Source: an uncultured Prevotellaceae bacterium (GTDB lineage Bacteria > Bacteroidota > Bacteroidia > Bacteroidales > Bacteroidaceae). From it: DNA of 32,567 nt. The notes under the pieces were generated by a model, which ran no database searches, had not been told where the DNA came from, and saw only the letters and a program-made list of their open reading frames with translations. The stretch is taken from the NCBI GenBank assembly GCA_946539475.1, contig CAMNHM010000014.1, forward strand, positions 1-32,567. The letters run 5' to 3'. Position numbers and translations under genes: made by a program. This document shows positions 24,859 through 32,567 of the stretch, piece by piece; the stretch's first letter is position 1; every line of letters starts with the position of its first letter.

Positions 24859-26120
24859 TCTGAAACAAGTTTAAAAAGTTTGTCGCTGGGACGGACCTTT
24901 CCGTTGACGGGGATGGCGACGGGCTGTCCCTGCGGTGCCTCGCTGACGGGGTTGCCGTCGTTGTCGTGGATCTCCGTGGCTGTGAGGTACATCACGCCCG
25001 TCGTGGGGCCGGTGACGAGTAGCTTGTCGCCCAGCTTGAATGTGGTGGCTTCCACCTGAAACTCTCCCACGCCCAGGCGAGAGTAGTATTTCGTGGCTTT
25101 GCCGACGTAGACCTTGCGCTCAGTGGCGTTCGAGCCGTAGGTCTTGTTCCATTCGCCCATCAGCTGTCCCTGGTAGTAGCCGTCCCAGAAGCCACGGTTG
25201 AAGACGCGTGCGAGCCGCTCGTCCCATTCGTCCTTGCGCTGCTCTGTGAACGTGCCGTCGAGGACGGCCTTGATGGCCTCCTTGTAGCATTTGACGACGG
25301 TGTAGACGTACTCTGGTCCGCGGGCTCGCCCCTCAATCTTGAACACCCTGACGCCCGCCTTCATCAGTCGGTCGATGAAGCGCACGGTCTTCAGGTCTTT
25401 GGGGCTCATGATGTATTTGTTGTCGATCTCCAGCTGGTGTCCCGTCTCGTTGTCGGTGACGGTATAGGAGCGTCGGCATATCTGGATACATTCGCCGCGG
25501 TTGGCTGAGCGGTTGGCAGCGTGGAGGCTCATGTAGCACTTGCCGCTGATGGCCATGCAGAGCGCTCCGTGGCAGAACATCTCTATGCGTACGAGCTCGC
25601 CGCTGGGTCCGCAGATGTGCTCGTCGACGATGTGGCGGTAGATCTCCTCCACCTGTTCGATGTTCAGCTCGCGCGCCAGCACGACGACGTCGGCGAACTG
25701 TGCATAGAATCGCAGTGCCTCGACGTTCGAGATGTTCAGCTGTGTAGAGAGGTGCACCTCGATGGGGGGGAGTGTTGAGGTTGACGTGGAGCGGCAGTAT
25801 TGCATCACCGCCACGTCGCTGGCGATGACGGCGCTGATGCCGGCCTGGCGTGCTGCGTCGATGATTTGGTGCATCAGGGGGATGTCCTCACCATAGATGA
25901 TGGTGTTGACGGTGAGGTAGCTCTTGATGCCGTGCTGTCGACACTGGCTGGCGATGTCGCGCAGGTCGTCGATGGTGAATGCCGATGCCGATCCTGCCCG
26001 CATGTTCAGCTTCTCTATTCCGAAATATACGGAGTCGGCACCTGCCTGTATGGCAGCTGCCAGCGACTCTCTGCTGCCCACGGGTGCCATGACCTCAAAG
26101 TCGTTCAAAGTAGCAATCAT
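24855..26120 (-). CDS. U32-family protein, probably TrhP-like tRNA hydroxylation factor
   Basis: The 421-residue protein starts MIATLNDFEVMAPVGSRESL and has the U32 signature EMFCHGALCMAISGKCYMS. C188, C195, C211 and C215 match the cysteines that hold the iron-sulfur cluster in E. coli TrhP (YegQ), which helps make 5-hydroxyuridine in tRNA; earlier annotations call the family collagenase-like peptidases. The C-terminal part (about 335-420) is a small beta domain. I prefer the ATG at 26120: the in-frame ATG at 26135 lies in the promoter, and the family N-terminus fits the later one. The gene leads an operon with sufE. RlhA-type rRNA hydroxylation is an alternative role. Confidence 0.85.
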   Translation of the reverse strand: MIATLNDFEVMAPVGSRESLAAAIQAGADSVYFGIEKLNMRAGSASAFTIDDLRDIASQCRQHGIKSYLTVNTIIYGEDIPLMHQIIDAARQAGISAVIASDVAVMQYCRSTSTSTLPPIEVHLSTQLNISNVEALRFYAQFADVVVLARELNIEQVEEIYRHIVDEHICGPSGELVRIEMFCHGALCMAISGKCYMSLHAANRSANRGECIQICRRSYTVTDNETGHQLEIDNKYIMSPKDLKTVRFIDRLMKAGVRVFKIEGRARGPEYVYTVVKCYKEAIKAVLDGTFTEQRKDEWDERLARVFNRGFWDGYYQGQLMGEWNKTYGSNATERKVYVGKATKYYSRLGVGEFQVEATTFKLGDKLLVTGPTTGVMYLTATEIHDNDGNPVSEAPQGQPVAIPVNGKVRPSDKLFKLVSE

Positions 26121-26124
26121 GGTG

Positions 26125-26155
26125 CAAAGGTACAAATAAGAGCGCGAAAAACCAA
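26125..26155 (-). promoter_or_regulatory. Promoter of the U32-sufE operon, apparently giving a leaderless mRNA
   Basis: On the minus strand TTG (26155-26153) and TACCTTTG (26132-26125) are 20 bases apart. The -7 box ends only four bases before the ATG at 26120, so the transcript would start at or very near the start codon. Confidence 0.7.
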
Positions 26156-26179
26156 AGAAAACAGTCGTTTTTCTTTGCT

Positions 26180-28150
26180 TTATTCTTGCAGCTTCATCTC
26201 GAAGGGGCTCAGCGGCAGTCCTGCGGTGCTGTAGGCGTTAGGGTCGAGGGGATTGTCTTTCCAGGCGTAGCGCAGCGTCTTGGGCTGGGGCATGGGAGCC
26301 TTCACGATGACGGTGTTGCCCTCAGCCGTTGCCTCTACGTTCTGGAAACGCCCGTCGCTGCCTGCCAGCTCGAAGTACTTCAGGCTGGCGGGACGCATGG
26401 GCTGGTCGAGGGTCAGCGTCACCTTGCCCTCGCCCACCTTCGTCGATACTATCTGCGGGAAGAGCTCCACCTTATTATTATATACGAGTCGCTCCATGCA
26501 GAGGCCTACACGCTCGGCCACCTCCTTCTTCCTGAGCGGATGGATGTCGACAGTCTCGCCCAGGTCGATGTTCACCACCGACTCGGCATAGTTGTCGTCG
26601 CGGGCAACGGTGCGCTGTGCCTCCCTCACCTGAGCCCATCCGGAGTTCTGTGGCTGTTCGACAAATGCTTGATGGTTAGCCAGCTGTACGATGACAAACG
26701 GCAGCTGCGGTTGCTGGAAGAGTGTTCGCCAACCGCCCATCAGCTTACGCAGCATAGGGGCATAGTCGCGCGCATTCCCCGTGTTCGACTCACCCTGATA
26801 CCAGACGACGCCGGCCAGCGTGTAAGGTGCCAGCGGGTGGAGCACGGCGTTGTAGAGCGTCGTAGGCAGGTTCTGCAGCGAGACGTCGCCGCTGGGGCAG
26901 CCAGGCATGGCGGCGCCGTCGTGCTGCTTCCATGTCTCGCTCAGCCGGATGATGTCCTTGGGCAGTGGGTTCAGGCTCTGGCGGTCGTCGCCAAAGGCCA
27001 GCAGATACTGCTTCTCGGGGATGAAGTGTACGGTGCCGTACTTGTTGATGAAGCGTACTGCGATGACGTTGTCGCCCTCGCGCAGCAGCCCCTCTGGGAT
27101 GTCGTAGCGTCGGGGCGGATATTGGTAGTAGGTACGTCCCACCTGACGGCCGTTCACGTAGGTGATGTCAGCATCGAAGAGGGTGCCCAGCAGCAGTCGT
27201 GCTGCCTTCCCGGCATGCTCACGGTCGATGGTGACGTGCTGGCGTAGCCATGTCGTGCCGACTCCGCGCCATCCCCATTCGTACTGCCGGATGGTCCTCC
27301 AGTCGGAGTCGTCGTAGCTGAGCGACGTGTACTGGTATTCTCCTCCCGCCTTTTTCAGGCCGGGGTCGCGCTCGTCGAGCAGTTCGTTCCATCGGCGGTC
27401 GGCCAGCTGGTTGGCCTGTTGCTGGGCGCGTACGAAGTCGGGGTTGTCGTAGAGGCGCGTCTTCTCAACGAGCATCGGATAGTCGCTGCGCAGGGAGTCG
27501 GCCGACACCCATGCCTCGATGGGCGTTCCGCCCCAGCTGTTCACGATGATGCCCTGTGGCACGTTGCTCTTCTCGTACATCCGCTTGCCCAGGAAGTAGC
27601 CCAGGGCAGAGAAGAGCCAGGCGTTCTGCTTCGTCACGGGCTTCCAGTTGATGCTGGTGGGACGTATGTCGTCCTTGGGCGCGTGGGTGTCGGTTTCGTT
27701 CTGCACGCGGAAGAGGCGTATGAGCGGATTCTTGTAGGAGTCGATCTCGCTGACATACTGCGGATAGACACGCTCGATGGTCACGTCGACGTTCGACTGT
27801 CCGGAGCACAGCCATACGTCGCCTAGCAGCACGTCGCTGAGTTGAACGTCGTTGGCCTGCAGCAGGTAGGAACCCCCAGCCTTCATCTTCTTGCTCCAGG
27901 GCAGGCGCAGCAGCCATCGCCCGTTGGCGTCGGCCTGAGTCGTGGCGCTGCTGACGACCTTGGCTTTCGCCCCTTTCGCTTCGCTGAGGCTTACATGGAT
28001 GCTCTCGCCGCTGTCGGCCCATCCCCAGATGGCGATGTCGGCGTTGCGCTGCAGCACCATTCCGTCTTGGAAAAGTTGCGGCAACCTTACTTTTGCTTCT
28101 GCCGTCGTAGCCAGCAGCAGACTGAGGAGAATGATGATTCTTGTCTTCAT
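26180..28150 (-). CDS. Secreted SGNH acetylesterase (sialate O-acetylesterase family)
   Basis: The 656-residue protein has a signal peptide of about 19 residues (AEA). It then reads VRLPQLFQDGMVLQRN, a typical opening of the family. The SGNH hydrolase motifs are CSGQSN with S119, WYQGESN (450-456), and D535/H537 in VDIHPLR. A jelly-roll domain is inserted at about 270-385 (WRGVGTTWLRQHVTI, ADITYVNGRQVG), as in family CE20-like acetylesterases. It likely removes acetyl groups from plant polysaccharides such as pectin or xylan before the glycosidases act; sialic acid is only one possible substrate. I took the ATG at 28150 because it gives the signal peptide; the ATG at 28189 lies upstream of the promoter box. 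It is divergent from the sugar symporter. Confidence 0.88.
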   Translation of the reverse strand: MKTRIIILLSLLLATTAEAKVRLPQLFQDGMVLQRNADIAIWGWADSGESIHVSLSEAKGAKAKVVSSATTQADANGRWLLRLPWSKKMKAGGSYLLQANDVQLSDVLLGDVWLCSGQSNVDVTIERVYPQYVSEIDSYKNPLIRLFRVQNETDTHAPKDDIRPTSINWKPVTKQNAWLFSALGYFLGKRMYEKSNVPQGIIVNSWGGTPIEAWVSADSLRSDYPMLVEKTRLYDNPDFVRAQQQANQLADRRWNELLDERDPGLKKAGGEYQYTSLSYDDSDWRTIRQYEWGWRGVGTTWLRQHVTIDREHAGKAARLLLGTLFDADITYVNGRQVGRTYYQYPPRRYDIPEGLLREGDNVIAVRFINKYGTVHFIPEKQYLLAFGDDRQSLNPLPKDIIRLSETWKQHDGAAMPGCPSGDVSLQNLPTTLYNAVLHPLAPYTLAGVVWYQGESNTGNARDYAPMLRKLMGGWRTLFQQPQLPFVIVQLANHQAFVEQPQNSGWAQVREAQRTVARDDNYAESVVNIDLGETVDIHPLRKKEVAERVGLCMERLVYNNKVELFPQIVSTKVGEGKVTLTLDQPMRPASLKYFELAGSDGRFQNVEATAEGNTVIVKAPMPQPKTLRYAWKDNPLDPNAYSTAGLPLSPFEMKLQE

Positions 28151-28170
28151 GATTGTAATTGTTGATGTTG

Positions 28171-28178
28171 CAAAAGTA
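28171..28178 (-). promoter_or_regulatory. -7 box of the acetylesterase promoter
   Basis: TACTTTTG reads on the minus strand 20 bases before the ATG at 28150. No well-spaced TTG is seen, so the -33 part is weak, which may mean that an activator is needed. Confidence 0.5.
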
Positions 28179-28284
28179 CGAAAAAACACCGATGAAACCT
28201 TTCAAAAATGCATCATAATCGCTAAATGAAACAAATCGCAATCTTTCTGCGACAAACAAAAAGGTGCCAACAGGGAAAAATAAC

Positions 28285-28292
28285 TACCTTTG
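28285..28292 (+). promoter_or_regulatory. -7 box of the symporter-GH43-sigma operon
   Basis: TACCTTTG lies 38 bases before the ATG at 28331. The expected TTG about 20 bases upstream is missing. GCAATCTTTCTGCGAC nearby (about 28234-28249) contains short inverted bases (GCA...TGC) that could be part of an operator, but this is weak. Confidence 0.55.
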
Positions 28293-28330
28293 CGCAAAAA
28301 TATCTAACCGCTTAACAATGTTTATACACA

Positions 28331-29749
28331 ATGGCAACAAATGTAGCTAACACCGAAGCGAAGGGCTTCTACAAGCTCTCTTGGACACAGCGCATAGGAT
28401 TTGGCGCTGGCGACCTGGCACAGAACCTCATCTACCAGACCATCTGCATGTACCTGCTGTTCTTCTACACCGATGTATATGTACTGGGTGGCGACGCTGC
28501 CAAGTCGGCAGGACTGGCAGGCACGATGTTCCTCGTCGTGCGCATCGTAGATGTGCTATGGGATCCCTTAGTAGGAACATTCGTCGACAAGCACAATCCC
28601 CGTCTGGGAAAATACCGCTCCTACCTCATCACGGGTGGTATACCCTTGACCATCCTCGCTATCCTCTGCTTCTGGGATGGCTTCAAGCCCTCCATACTCT
28701 ATGCCTATGTCACCTATGTGGGCATGTCGATGCTCTACACGCTGATCAATGTGCCCTACGGTGCCCTGAACTCATCGCTGACGCGCGACACCAACGAAAT
28801 CACGATCCTCACCAGCGTCCGCATGTTTATGGCTAACGTGGGCGGCCTTTGCGTGTCGGCTGGCGTGCCTATCCTCGTGGCCATTCTTGCCAGTAAGGAC
28901 ATTCCTTACGAGATGGCACTCTTCATGGGTCTGGGCTCGCTGCCCTCGTTCATCTTCATGCCCCTGGTGCCTGCCATCAAGCGTAAGGTGGGCAAGAAGA
29001 ACATGTTCTACATCTTCCTCTCGGTGGCCATCGTTGGCATGGCCCTGCTCTACATCATCAGCAAGATGGGCACCGTGAAGGAGAATATCGTACTGGTCTA
29101 CATCGCACAGTTCATCAAGTCGACGGGCGTTATCGTTGCCACGGGCTATATGTGGGCACTCATTCCCGAGGTCATCAGCTATGGCGAGTGGAAGACGGGG
29201 CGGCGCATATCCGGCATCGTCAATGCCCTGACAGGCATCTTCTTCAAGGCCGGTATGGCCCTCGGAGGTGTCATCCCTGGATGGGTGCTGGCATGGACGA
29301 GCTACAAGGCTTCCGAGCAGGCACAGACGTTGCCTAAGGACTCCAACGCCTGGTTCGTCACGATGCTGATCTTCGCCCTCGTCGGTCTGGCCCTGCTCAT
29401 TTTCTGCTTCTCGCAGACGAAGGAGCGCGTGGTGATGGACGATGCCGAGACGAAGAACGTGAAGGTGAGCGACCTTTGGGAGGAGTTCCGTCGCAACCGT
29501 CCGCTGCGTGTCATTGCCCTCTTCTTCATCACTGCTTTCGCCATGATGTCGGTGGGTAATGCTGCCGGTGCCTACTTCATGAACGACCTCGAGCTGCAGG
29601 AGCCGATGGCCCAAGAGGGCATCCGCTGGCTCGTCTGCATCATTCCTGCCCTGCTGCTCCTGCTGGCCATGTGGATCATCTCCAAGTATGAGCTCTCTGA
29701 CGAGAAGATCGACCAGATTAACAAAGAGATCGAAGAAAGAAACAAATAA
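28331..29749 (+). CDS. Sugar:cation symporter of the GPH family (major facilitator type)
   Basis: The 472-residue protein has about 12 hydrophobic segments and starts with LSWTQRIGFGAGDLAQNLIY, the GPH (melibiose-type) signature. WDPLVGTFVDKHNPRLGKYRSYL is the conserved loop between helices 2 and 3, cited here only in part (DPLVGTFVDKH). It would import a sugar or oligosaccharide across the inner membrane with sodium or protons. The following gene is a cytoplasmic GH43, so the cargo is probably an arabino- or xylo-oligosaccharide. It ends in a charged tail, EKIDQINKEIEERNK. It is divergent from the acetylesterase. Confidence 0.92.
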   Translation: MATNVANTEAKGFYKLSWTQRIGFGAGDLAQNLIYQTICMYLLFFYTDVYVLGGDAAKSAGLAGTMFLVVRIVDVLWDPLVGTFVDKHNPRLGKYRSYLITGGIPLTILAILCFWDGFKPSILYAYVTYVGMSMLYTLINVPYGALNSSLTRDTNEITILTSVRMFMANVGGLCVSAGVPILVAILASKDIPYEMALFMGLGSLPSFIFMPLVPAIKRKVGKKNMFYIFLSVAIVGMALLYIISKMGTVKENIVLVYIAQFIKSTGVIVATGYMWALIPEVISYGEWKTGRRISGIVNALTGIFFKAGMALGGVIPGWVLAWTSYKASEQAQTLPKDSNAWFVTMLIFALVGLALLIFCFSQTKERVVMDDAETKNVKVSDLWEEFRRNRPLRVIALFFITAFAMMSVGNAAGAYFMNDLELQEPMAQEGIRWLVCIIPALLLLLAMWIISKYELSDEKIDQINKEIEERNK

Positions 29750-29754
29750 CTCCA

Positions 29755-29796
29755 AACTCTTAACTCCTTAACTCCAAAACTTATAACTTATAACTC
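29755..29796. repeat. Heptamer array AACTCTT / ATAACTT before GH43
   Basis: Six consecutive 7-base units read AACTCTT, AACTCCT, TAACTCC, AAAACTT, ATAACTT and ATAACTC. The array nearly fills the 52-base gap between the symporter and the GH43 ATG and thus covers the place of the ribosome-binding site. Confidence 0.8.
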
Positions 29797-29801
29797 ATAA
29801 T

Positions 29802-30839
29802 ATGAAAGCAAGATATCTGTTCCCAGACGACTATATGGCCGATCCTGCGGCACATGTGTTCAACGGCAAGTTGTATGTTTATCCCTCACACGACAGAGAG
29901 GGCGGGGTGGCCTTCGACGACGATGGCGGACACTTCCAGATGCGTGACTATCATGTGCTGTCGTTTGACAATGTAGAGACCGATCCGGCCACCGACCACG
30001 GCGTCGTGCTCGACGTCGACCAGGTGCCCTGGGCCGAGAAGCAGATGTGGGACAGCGACGTCGTGGAGAAGAACGGCAAGTACTACCTCGTCTTCTCTGC
30101 CAAGGACTATAACGGCGAGTTCCACCTCGGCGTGGCAATCGCCGACAGGCCCGAGGGCCCCTTCGTAGCCCAGGAGCATCCCATCCGTGGCGCCTATAGC
30201 ATCGACCCCTGTGTGTTTAAGGACGACGACGGCCAGGTGTACTGCTACTACGGCGGACTATGGGGCGGACAGCTGCAGTGGCACGTGCCCCTGAAGGCTC
30301 CCTATGCGCCCGTAATGCTGCCCGACACCGAGGCTGCCCCTGCAGGACATATCGACATCGGGCATGCCTCCGACAAGAAGACCGAGCTTTGGGCACCTGC
30401 CGAGGCTCCTGCCCTGCCCAGCTTCGTAGCCCGCATGAGCGACGATGTGCTGCAGTTCACGGAGGCTCCGCGTCAAGTGGTCATCATCGACAAAGACGGC
30501 AACCCCCTGCGTGCCGACGACCCGCACCGCTTCTTCGAGGCATCGTGGATGCACAAGTACAAGGGTAAGTACTACTTCAGCTACTCCACCGGCGATAGCC
30601 ACTACCTCTGCTATGCCGTGGGCGACAATCCCTACGGACCGTTCACCTACCAGGGCGTCATCCTGGAGCCCGTCGTAGGATGGACCACCCACCACTGCAT
30701 CGTCGAGTACAAGGGTCAGTGGTACCTGCTCTTCCACGACTGTGTGCCCTCGAACGATGTTACCCATCTGCGTTCATTGAAGGTGCAGCGCCTCTATTAC
30801 CGTGAGGATGGCACCATCGAACCCGTTGTGAATGAGTAA
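29802..30839 (+). CDS. Cytoplasmic GH43 glycoside hydrolase (xylosidase / arabinofuranosidase type)
   Basis: The 345-residue protein has a five-bladed propeller with the three GH43 acids: D14 in YMADPAAHVF (base), D135 in YSIDPCVF, and E246 in FFEASWMHKY (acid). There is no signal peptide, so it acts inside the cell on sugars brought in by the symporter encoded just upstream. GH43 enzymes mostly release arabinose or xylose; the subfamily cannot be fixed here. Only about 345 residues are present, meaning one catalytic domain without a binding module. Its stop codon overlaps the start of the sigma factor gene by eight bases. Confidence 0.92.
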   Translation: MKARYLFPDDYMADPAAHVFNGKLYVYPSHDREGGVAFDDDGGHFQMRDYHVLSFDNVETDPATDHGVVLDVDQVPWAEKQMWDSDVVEKNGKYYLVFSAKDYNGEFHLGVAIADRPEGPFVAQEHPIRGAYSIDPCVFKDDDGQVYCYYGGLWGGQLQWHVPLKAPYAPVMLPDTEAAPAGHIDIGHASDKKTELWAPAEAPALPSFVARMSDDVLQFTEAPRQVVIIDKDGNPLRADDPHRFFEASWMHKYKGKYYFSYSTGDSHYLCYAVGDNPYGPFTYQGVILEPVVGWTTHHCIVEYKGQWYLLFHDCVPSNDVTHLRSLKVQRLYYREDGTIEPVVNE

Positions 30840-31335
30840 TCGCGACATCATAGAACGATACTACCGTCAGCACCGCGACGAGCTGCTCGCCTACGTGAGC
30901 AGCCGTCTCGGTGTGCAGGCCGAGGCTGAGGATCTGGTGCACGACGTTTTCCTGCGCCTGCTCTCCGACAGCCACCGGCTTTTGTCGGCTGTGACGCTGC
31001 CTGCCTTTGTCTATACAATGGCCCGCAATCTCATTGCCGACCACTACCGTCACCGTCGCTGCCAGCAGGAATATGCCTTCCTGATGCAGGGGCTGGGTAA
31101 CGAAAAAACATCGATGGAATCGGCCATTTTTGCATCCGATGCCCTCCGCTGCATGGAGCAGGGGCTGAGTCGGCTGCCTTCTCAGACGGCCGAGATCTAT
31201 CGGCTCCATATCTACGATGGCATGCAGGTCTCGGAGATCTCCCAACAGCTGCAGCAGGACTATAAGGCTGTCGAGTATCGATTGGGGCAGGCACGCCGTC
31301 TGGTGCGACGTCTATTGAAGCATCAGTTGGCCTAG
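30832..31335 (+). CDS. ECF-type sigma-70 family factor
   Basis: The 167-residue protein has sigma region 2 at about 8-75 (AEDLVHDVFLRLL, then FVYTMARNLIADHYRHRR) and region 4 at about 110-162 (LSRLPSQTAEIYRLHIYDGM with the helix-turn-helix VSEISQQL and YRLGQARRLVRRLL). It should direct RNA polymerase to a specific set of promoters. It starts inside the end of GH43 (ATGAGTAA), so its translation is probably coupled to GH43. No FecR-type anti-sigma gene follows, unlike most Bacteroidota ECF factors tied to glycan loci. Its target may be the large secreted protein gene after it or the local sugar genes, but nothing in the sequence shows this. Confidence 0.92.
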   Translation: MSNRDIIERYYRQHRDELLAYVSSRLGVQAEAEDLVHDVFLRLLSDSHRLLSAVTLPAFVYTMARNLIADHYRHRRCQQEYAFLMQGLGNEKTSMESAIFASDALRCMEQGLSRLPSQTAEIYRLHIYDGMQVSEISQQLQQDYKAVEYRLGQARRLVRRLLKHQLA

Positions 31336-31348
31336 CCTCGCTGGGAAA

Positions 31349-31458
31349 GAACGTATCTCTCGAACCTTCTGAACGTATCACTCGGGCCTTCTGAACGTAT
31401 CTCTCGGGCCTTCTGAACGTATCTCTCGGGCCTTCTGAACGTATCTCTCTGGCTTCCT
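31349..31458. repeat. Five tandem copies of a 22-base repeat
   Basis: The unit is GAACGTATCTCTCGGGCCTT plus CT. Copies start at 31349, 31371, 31393, 31415 and 31437, with no spacers. Copies 3 and 4 are identical; copies 1, 2 and 5 differ by one to a few bases. It starts 13 bases after the sigma factor stop and lies in non-coding DNA. The frame reading through it on the minus strand gives repeating RSEG-type peptides with no family resemblance. Confidence 0.92.
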
Positions 31459-31513
31459 TACATACTCTATAATGCAAGGGGGCAGCCGGATGAGGACAAC
31501 CGCCTTCGACCAT

Positions 31514-31541
31514 GTTTTTTTGCCTCCTGATGCAAAAAAAC
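31514..31541. terminator. Inverted repeat with T and A runs, possible transcription end
   Basis: GTTTTTTTGC (31514-31523) can pair with GCAAAAAAAC (31532-31541) around an eight-base loop. The stem is almost only A:U pairs, so it is weak as an intrinsic terminator. It lies between the sigma factor and the next promoter. Confidence 0.35.
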
Positions 31542-31574
31542 GGGAAAAAGTATGCATTTCGTCGATTTTTGTAT

Positions 31575-31582
31575 TATCTTTG
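31575..31582 (+). promoter_or_regulatory. -7 box upstream of the last gene
   Basis: TATCTTTG lies about 81 bases before the ATG at 31664. No TTG is seen 19-21 bases upstream (ATG occurs there), so an alternative sigma factor or activator may be involved. The 5' leader would be about 75 bases and AT-rich. Confidence 0.5.
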
Positions 31583-31663
31583 TCTCCGATTTGGCATACA
31601 CCGCCCTACAAATAGCAGACTATTACCGTTAAATTGTTTACTAACTTATTCACTATCAGCATT

Positions 31664-32567
31664 ATGAGGAAAAGTTTACTACTCTTTGCAGCCATGTTGA
31701 TGAGCGTTGTGACAATGGCACAGACGTTCACGGCAACATGGACAAAGCCTGTACCGGCAGCTGTGGACCAGTATGAGTACTCCACCTTTGCTGCCGACAA
31801 TCAGGGCGACACCATCGCCTACTACCTCTACAACGTGGGTGCAGCAGCCTTTTTCACCGAGGGCAATGCCTGGGGGACCCAGGCAAGTATCGGCGACAAA
31901 GGTCTGAAGGTGGCCGTCTCGAAGTACACCATCGACGACGTGTGGGACGAGAAGACGGTGTTTATCAACGACTACTCACTGGCAAAGAACAGCTGGAAAC
32001 AGCTTTTCATCGACAGCGAGACGCAGGCCTATGTGGACCACAACAACCAGGCCAACTACTTCTGGGAGATCGTGCCACAGGGTAACAAGAACTATCGCCT
32101 GAAAGGCGCTGACGCCAATCCCGACTACAACTCCTGGAACGGAGAGATGTGGTTCGGCATGGCTTCTGAGCCTGATCCCGCCACAGCCATCAGCCCTCGC
32201 ATCGACCTGGCAGCAGATCCCACGGCCAGCGTCGACTGGCAGTTCATCACCGAGGCTGCCTACGACGAGTATCAGGAGAAGGTGGCACCCTATCTGGCTG
32301 CCATGAACCTGAAGGAAAAGATTGAATGGGCCATGGCCCAGGGGGTGAAAGCCGCTGACCTGGCCGAGTGCTTTGCTGTGTATAATAACACCAACAGCAC
32401 CGTCGAGCAGCTCAATGCCGCTGCCGACGTGGCCTACAAGAAGGGCCGCTTCGCAGAGATTGCTCCTTACTTCGAGCATATCGTTCAGGGCGAGAAGAAC
32501 GATGTCTCGGGCGTCATCACCAACAATGACTTCAGCGACGGCACCGTCAACGGATGGGACATCACCT
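31664..32567 (+). CDS. Secreted protein of unknown function, 3' end missing
   Basis: The frame is open from the ATG at 31664 to the window edge, giving 301 residues. It starts with a signal peptide, MRKSLLLFAAMLMSVVTMAQ, with likely cleavage at MAQ. The mature protein has aromatic-rich beta segments (TIAYYLYNVGAAAFFTEGNAWG, given in part as YYLYNVGAAAFF) and then a helical stretch (about 205-280). The last visible residues, NNDFSDGTVNGWDIT, look like the beginning of a carbohydrate-binding module of the CBM4/9-like type. This layout is common at the start of large Prevotella surface enzymes, but no catalytic domain is visible, so I do not assign a function. Confidence 0.85.
   Translation, partial: MRKSLLLFAAMLMSVVTMAQTFTATWTKPVPAAVDQYEYSTFAADNQGDTIAYYLYNVGAAAFFTEGNAWGTQASIGDKGLKVAVSKYTIDDVWDEKTVFINDYSLAKNSWKQLFIDSETQAYVDHNNQANYFWEIVPQGNKNYRLKGADANPDYNSWNGEMWFGMASEPDPATAISPRIDLAADPTASVDWQFITEAAYDEYQEKVAPYLAAMNLKEKIEWAMAQGVKAADLAECFAVYNNTNSTVEQLNAAADVAYKKGRFAEIAPYFEHIVQGEKNDVSGVITNNDFSDGTVNGWDIT

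Noticed and set aside
29860..30179. Antisense frames in GH43
   Set aside because: Shadow frames of GC-rich coding DNA. All three GH43 catalytic acids are intact in the plus-strand frame.
31349..31458. CRISPR-like array
   Set aside because: The five 22-base repeats have no spacers between them and no cas gene is nearby. It is a simple tandem repeat.

Overview
The window looks like a chromosomal segment from the Bacteroidota, most likely a Prevotella-like member of the Bacteroidales with fairly GC-rich genes. The evidence is a SusC/SusD pair, promoters of the Bacteroidota type (TTG, about 20 bases, TAnnTTTG) before many genes, lipoprotein signals, and the gene families present. No species can be named from the sequence alone. 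I see no rRNA, tRNA, CRISPR array, phage or intact insertion sequence.

Layout. Bases 1-1085 are non-coding and rich in repeats and palindromes, ending in a good promoter for nrdD. Bases 1086-3895 hold nrdD and nrdG, the oxygen-sensitive ribonucleotide reductase and its activase. A small lipoprotein gene follows. Bases 4487-10864 hold four fused genes that together encode eight activities of the anaerobic (cobalt-early) corrin ring pathway: CbiH-CbiC, CbiE-CbiT, CbiG-CbiF and CbiJ-CbiD. CbiL, the cobalt chelatase and the late cobalamin genes are not in the window. The last gene of this cluster shares its stop codon bases with a convergent susD.

Bases 10861-19878 are a polysaccharide utilisation locus, probably for pectin: GH28, susC and susD on the minus strand, and a divergent GH51 arabinofuranosidase. 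Both directions have a clear promoter in the 229-base gap. A secreted S41 protease follows. Bases 21557-22228 hold a symmetric array of hairpins and the remnant of a gene for a BACON-like domain. Bases 22221-26120, minus strand, are housekeeping genes (trhP-like U32, sufE, ruvB, coaD, ybeY). Bases 26180-31335 are a second carbohydrate group: a secreted acetylesterase divergent from a GPH-type sugar symporter, a cytoplasmic GH43 and an overlapping ECF sigma factor. A secreted protein runs off the right end.

The most unusual general signal is not a gene. Short tandem arrays with a 7-base period recur in the gaps between genes, each with a different heptamer (CTTCACT, GGTCATT, GACTTTA/GACTACA, AATTAGT/AATGAGG, CATTCCT, ATAACTT). 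Several occur as inverted pairs able to form long hairpins, and one runs into the 3' end of sufE. Together with the 105-base four-hairpin element at 21694-21798 and five 22-base repeats at 31349-31458, these are the parts of the window least explained by known genes.
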